From: a virus
IMG/VR virus record: IMGVR_UViG_3300022602_000038
Coordinates: 62,001-126,000 of that record
Direction: 5' to 3' (one strand)
Length of the DNA stretch: 64,000 nucleotides
In this document: piece by piece, positions 27,679 through 35,237 of the stretch
How the letters are laid out: every line of letters begins with the position of its first letter
Numbering within the stretch: position 1 is the first letter of the stretch
Made by a program: the position numbers and the translations under genes
The notes under the pieces: generated by a model
What the model was told of the DNA's origin: nothing
Database searches by the model: none
Seen by the model: only the letters and a program-made list of their open reading frames with translations

Positions 27679-28941
27679 ATGAACAATACAACTACAACTG
27701 ATAACACTATCTTTATACAGATAGCATCTTACAGAGATTCAGAATTAGTACCTACTATAAAGAATTGTATACAGAACTCAAACGCACCAGAAAACTTAAG
27801 GTTTTGTATAGCATGGCAACACGGTCCTGAAGAAAATATCGATGAATTAAAACAATATTCTAATATTAATATTATAGATTTAGATTACATTCACACCAAA
27901 GGTGTATGCTGGGCTCGTAACAAAATACAACAATTATATGCAGGTTACCCTACAAAATACACGCTACAATTAGATTCCCATCATCGCTTTGTAAAAGGTT
28001 GGGATACTCTTTTGATAGGTATGGTTGAACAATTACAGGCAAAAGGATATAAAAAACCTTTACTTACTGCCTATTTACCTAGCTATAACCCTTCAAATGA
28101 TCCTGCTGAAAGAGCAATGTACCCCACTAGAATGGATTTTGATAGGTTTATACCTGAAGGAGCTGTTTTTTTCAGGCCCGCTGTAATTGAAAATTGGGAA
28201 AATTTAACTGAACCTGTACCTGCACGTTGGTATTCTGCGCATTTTTGCTTTACATTGGGGGAATTTTGTACAGAAGTTCAACATGACCCAGAGTATTTGT
28301 TCCATGGAGAAGAAATTAGTATAGCAGCAAGAGCGTATACCCACGGTTACGACTTGTTTCACCCTCATAAAATTATTGCATGGCATGAGTATAGCCGTAG
28401 CTATAGACCTAAACAATGGGATGATAGTCCGACATGGTTTATAGAAAATAGAATTTCTCACTTACGTAACCGTAAGTTTTTTAGTATGGACGGAGAAGTA
28501 AGAGATATAAGCTTTGGTAATTATGATTTCGGTACTGTAAGAACATTACACGACTATGAACAATACGCAGGTATTGATTTTAAAAAGCGTGGGGTACAAG
28601 AATATACAATTAAAAATAAACCAGCCCCTAACCCTAAGGTAGAGGATTGGGATAAATCTATCATTTCTCTTTTTAGACATTGTATTGATATACCTTTTGA
28701 AGCTTTACCAGAACAAGACTATGATTTTTGGTGTATAGCCTTTTCAGATAAAAACGGTCAAGAGATTTATAGAGAAGATGCAGATATAGATGAAATTGAA
28801 AGTATGCGTAAAGATCCTGACATGTATTATAAAATATGGAGACAGTTCATTACCCCTAATCTTCCTGTAAAATGGATAGTCTGGCCTCACACAAAAAGTA
28901 AAGGGTGGGGAGATCCTATTATACAGAATTTAATTCCTTAA
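27679..28941 (+). CDS. GlcNAc-transferase-type glycosyltransferase 2
   Basis: 420 residues, clearly paralogous to the preceding gene along its whole length: 'IFIQIASYRDSELVPTIKNCIQNS', 'YTLQLDSHHRFVKGWDT', 'ARWYSAHFCFTLGEF', 'FHGEEISIAARAYTHGYDLFHPHKIIAWHEY'. The D-x-H sugar-nucleotide motif is intact in both, so both may be active with different acceptors or sugars. Tandem duplication with later divergence. Confidence 0.8.
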   Translation: MNNTTTTDNTIFIQIASYRDSELVPTIKNCIQNSNAPENLRFCIAWQHGPEENIDELKQYSNINIIDLDYIHTKGVCWARNKIQQLYAGYPTKYTLQLDSHHRFVKGWDTLLIGMVEQLQAKGYKKPLLTAYLPSYNPSNDPAERAMYPTRMDFDRFIPEGAVFFRPAVIENWENLTEPVPARWYSAHFCFTLGEFCTEVQHDPEYLFHGEEISIAARAYTHGYDLFHPHKIIAWHEYSRSYRPKQWDDSPTWFIENRISHLRNRKFFSMDGEVRDISFGNYDFGTVRTLHDYEQYAGIDFKKRGVQEYTIKNKPAPNPKVEDWDKSIISLFRHCIDIPFEALPEQDYDFWCIAFSDKNGQEIYREDADIDEIESMRKDPDMYYKIWRQFITPNLPVKWIVWPHTKSKGWGDPIIQNLIP

Positions 28942-28944
28942 TAA

Positions 28945-29841
28945 ATGTCAAAAACATTATTTGTTACTAGCTATTACGGTAAACTATGGAGTACGAAATT
29001 CGGTGGTAGATCTGGTAGAGAAGAAAACTACTTAAGATCTTTTGTTTCTCTAGTAAGAATGCCTGCTGATTTTGTAATTTATACTTCTGAAGAAGAAAAA
29101 CCTATAATTGAAAAATTTATAAGTGAGCATATTGTAACTACTAATAGAATTACAATTATTGTTTATAATTTAGAAAATTTCATACATCACGTAAAGATAA
29201 ACAGTATACTTGGCGGGTTTAATAATCTTCAACCGGATAGATGCTTTGAGATACAGTACGGTAAATTGTATTGGTTGGAAAATCATTTAAATGAAGATTA
29301 CGAAACAATTTACTGGGTTGACATAGGACTCTCTCATATAGGTTTATGGCCACAAAAATATACATTCGGACATGACTGGTATACTAAGCAGTTTTATTTC
29401 AATATATTTAACGGAAACTTACTAAACAACCTTAACGATAGTGTAATAAAACAAGATAAAATCTTTACTATTGCTTTAGATCAGACTATAAATAAGGGAT
29501 ACGGCAACGCTGCTGCAAAATACTACACTCATAATAATTCTCATAATATAGGTAAAATACATGTTGTAGGTGGACTATTTGGCGGTACTAAAAGTAGAGT
29601 TAAAGATTTAATTACTAAATTTAAAGAGAAAACTATACAAGTATTATCTGATGATGCTTTATATACAGAAGAACAAATACTATCTATACTTGTTACTAAC
29701 GAGCCTGAACGTTATATAATAGAATTATTTGAAAACTGGTATCATGAAGACAGTAAAGGTTTTGAACACACTCTAACAAAATATAAAAAATCTTTTTATC
29801 AAATTTTTGAAAAATATAATAATGTTTCAAATGCAAAATAA
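28945..29841 (+). CDS. HtrL/YibB-like glycosyltransferase
   Basis: 298 residues. 'TLFVTSYYGKLW', 'EIQYGKLYWLENHLNEDYETIYWVDIGLSH' and 'HVVGGLFGGTKSRVKDLI' follow the plan of HtrL/YibB (WlaTC) proteins, glycosyltransferase-like enzymes with a 'YIWVDAG'-type metal site followed by a GG.fGG loop. Substrate unknown. It begins three bases after the preceding stop, and its end overlaps the carbamoyltransferase start. Confidence 0.65.
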   Translation: MSKTLFVTSYYGKLWSTKFGGRSGREENYLRSFVSLVRMPADFVIYTSEEEKPIIEKFISEHIVTTNRITIIVYNLENFIHHVKINSILGGFNNLQPDRCFEIQYGKLYWLENHLNEDYETIYWVDIGLSHIGLWPQKYTFGHDWYTKQFYFNIFNGNLLNNLNDSVIKQDKIFTIALDQTINKGYGNAAAKYYTHNNSHNIGKIHVVGGLFGGTKSRVKDLITKFKEKTIQVLSDDALYTEEQILSILVTNEPERYIIELFENWYHEDSKGFEHTLTKYKKSFYQIFEKYNNVSNAK

Positions 29842-31435
29842 AGAATTTATTGTTTCTATTTATGGCTCTCATAACGCTGCTATAGCTTTTTATTATAAGG
29901 GTAAGATCGACGTTTATGAAGTAGAAAGATATGTAGGGTATAAAAACTCCGGTCTTTCTCAGTACAAGTTTATTTGGCCTACGGATATTTTTATAGATTT
30001 AATTATTAAAGACTATAAACTAAGAAATAATATCAATCAAATACCAGATGTATTATTGTGGAGTAGAACAGACTGTAACCATAATAACACTAAATACATG
30101 TTTCATGAAAATATTGAAACAAAAGAGTGTATACCCGGAGCATTACATCATATGGCGCATGCGAGCGGAACCTTTTACCAATCTACATTTAATAAAGCTT
30201 TAGTTATTTCTTTTGATGGTGGTGGGGAAGATGGGTTTTTTAATATCTACTTTGCAGATAGAGAAACAGGTTGCAGTCTTATAAGCAAAATAGATATAGA
30301 TTTAGGTTTTGCATATATGATTTTAGCACATTACTTAAAAGATATAAACCGAGAAAATTCATTAAGCGATGGCAATTTAATTTACTCAGGAAAATTAATG
30401 GGCTTGACCGGATACGGCAAGTTAAATCCTGATTGGCTACCAGCGTTTAAACAATTTTATTACAGCAAACCTGACGGTAATAATTATACGGAAAAAATTA
30501 AAATCCTAAAGGATGCAATCGGTGTTGATTTTAATGATATATATAGACTGAGTGGTTATACAGCATACAACATAGCAGCTACACATCAACAAGCATTTGA
30601 AGATGTGTTTTTTGAAAAGGTAGATTCAATTATAAATGATTATCCAGATTTACCTATTTGTGTAACAGGTGGTTGTGCACTTAATGTATTGTTAAATACA
30701 AATATAAAGAAAAAATATAACAGGCAAATGTTTGTAGCTTCTAACTCAAATGATTGTGGACAAGCTGCAGGTATGTTATTAGAGTATTTAAAACCACCCA
30801 CCCAAATAGATTTATCTAGAACAGGTACCCCTATATTAGATTATGGTTCTATAGGAGAATACATGTATGAATGTAGTAATAAATGTAAAATTAGCAAAGT
30901 TACAAACAAGGAAGTAATTGAATTACTACAAAAAGGTAAAATAATTGGAGTACTAAGAGGTTTAAGTGAACATGGACCAAGAGCATTAGGTCACAGAAGT
31001 ATTATTTGCGATCCAGGTAAAGAAAACATGAAAGATGTACTGAATCAGAAAGTAAAAAATAGAGAATGGTATAGACCGTTTGCGCCTATTGCATTAGTAG
31101 AAACAGCAAACAATTATTTTGATATAACTGAATATTCACCATATATGTCTTTTGCTTTTGATGTAAGAGAAGAATGGAAAAGCAAATTAAAATCTGTTAC
31201 TCATATAGACGGAACAGCTCGAGTACAAACACTTAAGAGAGAAGATGATGCATGGCTGTATGATTTAATTAAAGATTTTGGTGCAAAATCCGGGTATGAA
31301 GTAATACTAAATACAAGCTTTAATGTAAACGGTAAACCTATATTAACAACTGTTAAAGACGCTTTTAAAGTATTTAATACTACTAAACTTGATTGTCTTA
31401 TTATTGAAGATAATTTAATTGTAAAGAACCAATGA
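29822..31435 (+). CDS. carbamoyltransferase (NodU/CmcH family)
   Basis: 537 residues from the ATG at 29822; another ATG lies at 29831, and the frame can open at a TTG (29807). N-terminal Kae1-like domain: 'FIVSIYGSHNAAIAFY', 'HHMAHASGTFYQS' (iron-binding His and nearby residues), 'VISFDGGGEDGFFNIYF' and 'GLTGYGKLNP'. C-terminal YrdC-like domain: 'GVLRGLSEHGPRALGHRSIICDP', 'REWYRPFAPIAL' and 'LNTSFNVNGKPI'. Relatives transfer a carbamoyl group from carbamoyl phosphate to hydroxyls of antibiotics or sugars. Together with four glycosyltransferases it suggests carbamoylation of a glycan. The start overlaps the preceding gene. Confidence 0.9.
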   Translation: MFQMQNKEFIVSIYGSHNAAIAFYYKGKIDVYEVERYVGYKNSGLSQYKFIWPTDIFIDLIIKDYKLRNNINQIPDVLLWSRTDCNHNNTKYMFHENIETKECIPGALHHMAHASGTFYQSTFNKALVISFDGGGEDGFFNIYFADRETGCSLISKIDIDLGFAYMILAHYLKDINRENSLSDGNLIYSGKLMGLTGYGKLNPDWLPAFKQFYYSKPDGNNYTEKIKILKDAIGVDFNDIYRLSGYTAYNIAATHQQAFEDVFFEKVDSIINDYPDLPICVTGGCALNVLLNTNIKKKYNRQMFVASNSNDCGQAAGMLLEYLKPPTQIDLSRTGTPILDYGSIGEYMYECSNKCKISKVTNKEVIELLQKGKIIGVLRGLSEHGPRALGHRSIICDPGKENMKDVLNQKVKNREWYRPFAPIALVETANNYFDITEYSPYMSFAFDVREEWKSKLKSVTHIDGTARVQTLKREDDAWLYDLIKDFGAKSGYEVILNTSFNVNGKPILTTVKDAFKVFNTTKLDCLIIEDNLIVKNQ

Positions 31436-33213
31436 ACAAAAGTCAAAGAATGTACACTAATGATCCAATAACGGTAAACACGCCTACCGTTGCGGGTACA
31501 AAAACTGTAAAAGTAGATGTTACTAATACTACCAGTGAAAATTTAACTGTAGTTACTGGTATTTGGGATCTTAAGAGAGACCAAGCTGGAGACGGATTTA
31601 AAAGACCATTTGAACATTATATAACTAATTTTATATCTCTTTTAAAGACAAATGTAAAAATGTATATTTACATTGAAAAGAAATACGAAAGTCTTGTATG
31701 GAAATATAGAACCCCGCATAATACTTCAGTTCGTATTAAAGAAGTAGAAGAATTTAAAACAAACTTTAGTTTTTATGAAGATGTACAAAAAATACGTCTA
31801 AGTGAAAAATGGAGAAAACAAGCAGATTGGTTAGGTCAAAGCACACAAGCTACATTAGAGTATTATAACCCTATGGTTATGTCAAAAATGTTTATGTTGC
31901 ATGACGCTGTTTGTGCAAATCCGTTTAATACTGATTACTATATATGGTTAGATGGGGGTATTACTAACACGGTACATGAAGGTTATTTTACACATGATAA
32001 AATACTAGATAAATTAGAACCTTGCTTAAGAAGTTTTTTATTCGTTTCTTTTCCTTACACTGGCAATACTGAGATACACGGGTTTGAAAGAACTGGTATG
32101 AACACTTTTGCTAAAGCAAAATCCGTTGATTATGTATGTAGAGGTGGCTTGTTTGGTGGCCATAAAGATATAATTCGAAAGGCTAATAATACATATTATC
32201 ATTTGCTTAATGCAACTTTGAAGCAAGGATACATGGGCACAGAAGAAAGTATTTTTACTATCATGGCTTATTTACAGCCAGATATATACAATCGTTTTGT
32301 AATACAAGATAACGGGTTGATAAATTATTTTGCAGAAGCACTTAAAAACAATGATGTACAATTGGTAGTATCTGCTAAACCTAAAGTTAAACCCGTATTT
32401 TTAGATAAAATAAAAACCGCATTATACGTTATTACATTTAACTCTCCAAAACAGTTTGAAACGTTAGTTGAGAGTTATCTTAAACAACCTAATTTTATTA
32501 GAGGTACTGTAAATTATCTACTAGATAACAGTACTGATGCTAGCACTACCCCTGCTTATGCAGCTCTATGTGAAAAGTACGGCTTTGAGCATATAAAGAA
32601 AGATAACTTAGGTATATGTGGAGGTAGACAGTTCATAGCAGAGCATTTTGATAAAACAGAATGGGATTATTACATTTTTCTTGAAGATGATATGCTTTTA
32701 AAGAACTCCGATGCAAAGCCTTGTGATAACGGTTTTGTAAGTTATGTACCAGATTTATATGTAAAAGCTATTAAAATAATTGCTGGTTATGATTATGATT
32801 TTTTAAAATTTAGTTATACTGAATTTTACGGAAACAATGGCACCCAATGGGCATGGTATAATGTACCTCAAGAAGTAAGAGAAAAAAACTGGCCAGATCA
32901 ATGTACATTACCACCTGAAGGTACAGATCCAAATTCGCCTCGTACACTATTTAAGAATATAAACAGTATGGAAGGGTTAGCTTGGGCAGATGGAGAAATC
33001 TATTACTGTAATTGGCCTCAGATTGTATCTAAAAAAGGTAATAAAAAAATGTTTTTAGAAACTAACTGGACGTATTACTATGAACAGACATGGATGTCTC
33101 ATATGTACCAACTTACATTAAAAAATGAATTAAAAGGTGCAGTATTATTAGCTTCCCTTATTAATCATGATAGGTTTGAACATTATGACGGCTCTTTAAG
33201 AAAAGAAACGTAA
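31432..33213 (+). CDS. bifunctional glycosyltransferase (HtrL-like plus GT2-like)
   Basis: 593 residues in two halves. N-terminal (about 35-300): 'VVTGIWDLKRDQAGDGFKRPFEHY', 'NTDYYIWLDGGITN' and 'VCRGGLFGGHKDII', paralogous in plan to the HtrL/YibB-like gene upstream. C-terminal (about 320-593): a GT-A fold, 'TALYVITFNSPKQFETLVESYL', with 'YYIFLEDDMLL' supplying the acidic metal site as in GT2 enzymes. It overlaps the carbamoyltransferase by four bases (ATGA) and closes the cassette before a terminator. Two transfer reactions on one glycan are likely. Confidence 0.7.
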   Translation: MNKSQRMYTNDPITVNTPTVAGTKTVKVDVTNTTSENLTVVTGIWDLKRDQAGDGFKRPFEHYITNFISLLKTNVKMYIYIEKKYESLVWKYRTPHNTSVRIKEVEEFKTNFSFYEDVQKIRLSEKWRKQADWLGQSTQATLEYYNPMVMSKMFMLHDAVCANPFNTDYYIWLDGGITNTVHEGYFTHDKILDKLEPCLRSFLFVSFPYTGNTEIHGFERTGMNTFAKAKSVDYVCRGGLFGGHKDIIRKANNTYYHLLNATLKQGYMGTEESIFTIMAYLQPDIYNRFVIQDNGLINYFAEALKNNDVQLVVSAKPKVKPVFLDKIKTALYVITFNSPKQFETLVESYLKQPNFIRGTVNYLLDNSTDASTTPAYAALCEKYGFEHIKKDNLGICGGRQFIAEHFDKTEWDYYIFLEDDMLLKNSDAKPCDNGFVSYVPDLYVKAIKIIAGYDYDFLKFSYTEFYGNNGTQWAWYNVPQEVREKNWPDQCTLPPEGTDPNSPRTLFKNINSMEGLAWADGEIYYCNWPQIVSKKGNKKMFLETNWTYYYEQTWMSHMYQLTLKNELKGAVLLASLINHDRFEHYDGSLRKET

Positions 33214-33220
33214 TAAAAAA

Positions 33221-33245
33221 AGCCTCGCATTAGCGAGGCTTTTTA
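33221..33245. terminator. bidirectional terminator
   Basis: Stem AGCCTCGC / GCGAGGCT with loop ATTA, T's after it on the plus strand and A's before it (T's on the minus strand). It ends the glycosyltransferase cassette and also contains the stop codon of the small minus-strand gene at 33230. Confidence 0.9.
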
Positions 33246-33367
33246 GTTTTATTATCTATTTTTACAACAGGTTGTGGTTTGTTCTTTTTGAAAATCTCAT
33301 CCCACCTATCACAGTACTCTGAGTACGGTACCGCTAGTGGTCTTGGTTTACTACCTTTACCAGACAT
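33230..33367 (-). CDS. small conserved phage protein, MSGKGSKPRP type
   Basis: 45 residues, beginning MSGKGSKPRPLAVPYSEYCD and ending '..NKTKKPR', with its TAA stop (33230-33232) inside the terminator hairpin. The 'MSGKGSK.RP' start followed by 'Y...WD.IF' is a recurrent small protein in many phages of unknown function. It lies three bases after the stop of the 33371 gene, so it is probably translated with it. Function unknown. Confidence 0.7.
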   Translation of the reverse strand: MSGKGSKPRPLAVPYSEYCDRWDEIFKKNKPQPVVKIDNKTKKPR

Positions 33368-33370
33368 AAT

Positions 33371-33850
33371 TTAACTCCTTGGTAAATTGTTATTTGTTGT
33401 TACAACGTAAACAGGCTCTTTAGTTTTAATACTAACATTATACGGTTTAAAGAACTTATTGCCTACATTTGCAATTGCTTGCCCGATAGAAGATACAGGA
33501 TATTTTTGTCCTTTCTTAGAAGCATTAAAGTTGTATGCACCTTTCTTAATAGACTCTAATACTTCAGTAACATCATCATCTTCTGGTATTTGTACAACCC
33601 ACCCTACTAAGTCTTTAGTAATAATTCCCTCTTTATCAGATACAAGAATTACGTATTGTTTCTTTACTTTAGGAGCACCATCATCTTCTGTTTCTGGTGT
33701 TTCTTTAGTTGTTTCTGGGGATGTTTCATCTATTGTTAATGTAGCTTCATCTAAAGCTGCTAACACTTTTTTAACAATAGCTTCGTCTCGAACAATTTGT
33801 TCAAGAGCCTGTTTAACGGTATCAAGTTGGACGTACTCTTCTTTGCTCAT
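33371..33850 (-). CDS. unknown acidic-linker protein
   Basis: 159 residues. A helical N-terminus (1-45), a Thr/Glu/Pro-rich linker (about 47-70) and a C-terminal beta-alpha domain (about 70-159, 'KQYVILVSDKEGIITKDLVGWVVQIPEDDD'). No family recognised. It has its own sigma70-like promoter and precedes the small MSGKGSK protein. Confidence 0.6.
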   Translation of the reverse strand: MSKEEYVQLDTVKQALEQIVRDEAIVKKVLAALDEATLTIDETSPETTKETPETEDDGAPKVKKQYVILVSDKEGIITKDLVGWVVQIPEDDDVTEVLESIKKGAYNFNASKKGQKYPVSSIGQAIANVGNKFFKPYNVSIKTKEPVYVVTTNNNLPRS

Positions 33851-33859
33851 ATTGTTAAT

Positions 33860-33887
33860 ATAATATCACATTATTTTAAATAATCAA
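33860..33887 (-). promoter_or_regulatory. sigma70-like promoter (minus strand)
   Basis: On the minus strand TTGATT (33882-33887), 16 bases, TATTAT (33860-33865). The ATG at 33850 lies about 10 bases downstream of the -10 box, so the leader is at most a few bases. Confidence 0.45.
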
Positions 33888-34048
33888 GTATAAGTTGGAT
33901 TTGTTAAAATGTATTAAAGACCCTAAGATAACCTAAAGTAATATTAAATACCCTTAAAAATCCCAATATAATCTTAGTTTGTTGTAGTAATACTATAGTA
34001 GCCTCTTTTTTATTATCCAACGTTGTGTAAGTATAATAAATCACTTTT

Positions 34049-34273
34049 ATGAAATTTCAACAATTAATGGAAAGCTATGGATTAATAAAACAAGAAAAAA
34101 GAATGTTTTATCCAAGAGACTTTAATTTAACTAAAGATTTTTTAAAAGCATTAACTAAAGAGCTTGAAGTGCAAGAAAAAGCAGGTATTACCCCTGAAAA
34201 ATTTGCTCATAAATTGAATAGAGCATTACAGTGGCACATTTCTGATTACAGCGAACGTAAAAAACAAAAGTAA
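34049..34273 (+). CDS. small basic protein with LxE motif
   Basis: 74 residues. 'MKFQQLMESYGLIKQEKRMF' opens with the Leu-Met-Glu-Ser site also seen in other small proteins here, followed by two amphipathic helices and a basic end 'SERKKQK'. No family recognised. The approximately 200 bases upstream hold no gene; they are AT-rich with a possible -10 (TATAAT-like) near 33990-34035. Confidence 0.55.
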   Translation: MKFQQLMESYGLIKQEKRMFYPRDFNLTKDFLKALTKELEVQEKAGITPEKFAHKLNRALQWHISDYSERKKQK

Positions 34274-34280
34274 TTAAACA

Positions 34281-34311
34281 TAAAAAAACCCCTACACCGA
34301 AGTGAGGGGTT
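34281..34311 (-). terminator. terminator after the beta-barrel protein gene
   Basis: Stem AACCCCT / AGGGGTT with an inner CAC/GTG pair. On the minus strand it is followed by a run of T's (34282-34287). It also lies after the plus-strand gene at 34049 and may serve both. Confidence 0.8.
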
Positions 34312-34332
34312 AATTTATATTGTTCTAACTAA

Positions 34333-35076
34333 TTAGAACTTGAATTTGTAACCAATATTATAACCAGTGATTTGGTTAGCTGAGCTTGTTAAGTCAGTGC
34401 GTTGTGCAAATAGATTTGCTGCAACACCGTGGAACTCAAGTCCAACCCCTGGTTGATAGTATTTCTTAACGCTCTTAAGAGCAGCAATAGTAGCAGCACC
34501 TGGATCATTGAAACCAACAACTAGTGCTGGAACAACCTTCAGTGCACCGAACGTATTAATTGGTGTATTGACACCGAATTCATAGTTGTTGCTACGATTA
34601 ATTGTATCGTTAAGGGCGCGTCCTTGCCAGTTAAGGTGACCACCGAACCAGCTACCACTTAATTTAACAAATGGTAAGAAGTTGTGATTAGCTTGACCAA
34701 CTGTTTCAGCTGCATTTACGTGTCTCAACTCAGCACCAAGCGTTAAGTCAGCGAGAGGAGACGTGAACTTGTAACCAGCATCAAGATAAACACGTTTTAA
34801 ACCAGAAGCATCGGTTGTTGCAGTTGTTACTGATTTACCAGCAACTACAGCAGTCGAATACGTGGTCGTTGAACTGACTTTATCAAATGCTGTTACAGCA
34901 AGATCAATGCCATATACATTTGTGCCAACACCAGCTGTTGCGTAGTTAGTACCGACTAATAGACCTTGTTGAATTAATTTCGAGGTAAATCCAACGTCTA
35001 AGTCGCCGCTAACAGGAGCAGCTTGTGCAACGATTGCGATTAAGGTTAATGCGAGGAATGTTAATAGTTTCTTCAT
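34333..35076 (-). CDS. secreted outer-membrane-type beta-barrel protein
   Basis: 247 residues. Clear signal peptide: 'MKKLLTFLALTLIAIVAQA' with cleavage likely after AQA. The mature part alternates polar and hydrophobic residues in strands of 8-12 with turns (for example 'LDVGFTSKLIQQGLLVGTNY', 'LDAGYKFTSPLADLTLGAEL') and ends 'TGYNIGYKFKF', with the terminal aromatic typical of outer-membrane proteins. Phage-encoded outer-membrane proteins can block superinfection or change permeability. It is preceded by an exact TATAAATA box and bracketed by terminators. The codons seem richer in G and C than in neighbours. Confidence 0.75.
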   Translation of the reverse strand: MKKLLTFLALTLIAIVAQAAPVSGDLDVGFTSKLIQQGLLVGTNYATAGVGTNVYGIDLAVTAFDKVSSTTTYSTAVVAGKSVTTATTDASGLKRVYLDAGYKFTSPLADLTLGAELRHVNAAETVGQANHNFLPFVKLSGSWFGGHLNWQGRALNDTINRSNNYEFGVNTPINTFGALKVVPALVVGFNDPGAATIAALKSVKKYYQPGVGLEFHGVAANLFAQRTDLTSSANQITGYNIGYKFKF

Positions 35077-35082
35077 ACTATA

Positions 35083-35090
35083 TATTTATA
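35083..35090 (-). promoter_or_regulatory. late promoter, exact TATAAATA (minus strand)
   Basis: Exact consensus, ending 6 bases upstream of the ATG at 35076. A T4-type late start would fall on or next to that ATG, so the message should be leaderless. Confidence 0.6.
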
Positions 35091-35100
35091 TAGCCTTGCC

Positions 35101-35139
35101 AAAAAAACCTTAACTTTTTAATTTGTTTTTAAGTTAAGG
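35101..35139 (-). terminator. terminator after tRNA-Glu
   Basis: On the minus strand the stem CCTTAACTT / AAGTTAAGG is followed by seven T's. It lies between the tRNA and the late promoter of the beta-barrel gene. Confidence 0.8.
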
Positions 35140-35149
35140 ATATATTAAA

Positions 35150-35224
35150 TGGTACCACCAAGGGGAATCGAACCCCTATTATCGAGATGAAAACCCGGTG
35201 TCCTAACCGTTAGACGATGGCGGC
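35150..35224 (-). tRNA. tRNA-Glu (anticodon TTC)
   Basis: 75 bases with encoded CCA. Acceptor GCCGCCA pairs with TGGTGGT with two G:U pairs, the D arm is normal, the anticodon loop is TTTTCAT and the T arm is AGGGG-TTCGATT-CCCCT. One mismatch sits at the outer anticodon-stem pair. Confidence 0.9.
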
Positions 35225-35237
35225 ATAAATTTTATAA

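Noticed and set aside
29807-29821. TTG start for the carbamoyltransferase
   Set aside because: It lies inside the preceding gene and adds only five residues; ATG codons at 29822 or 29831 are preferred.
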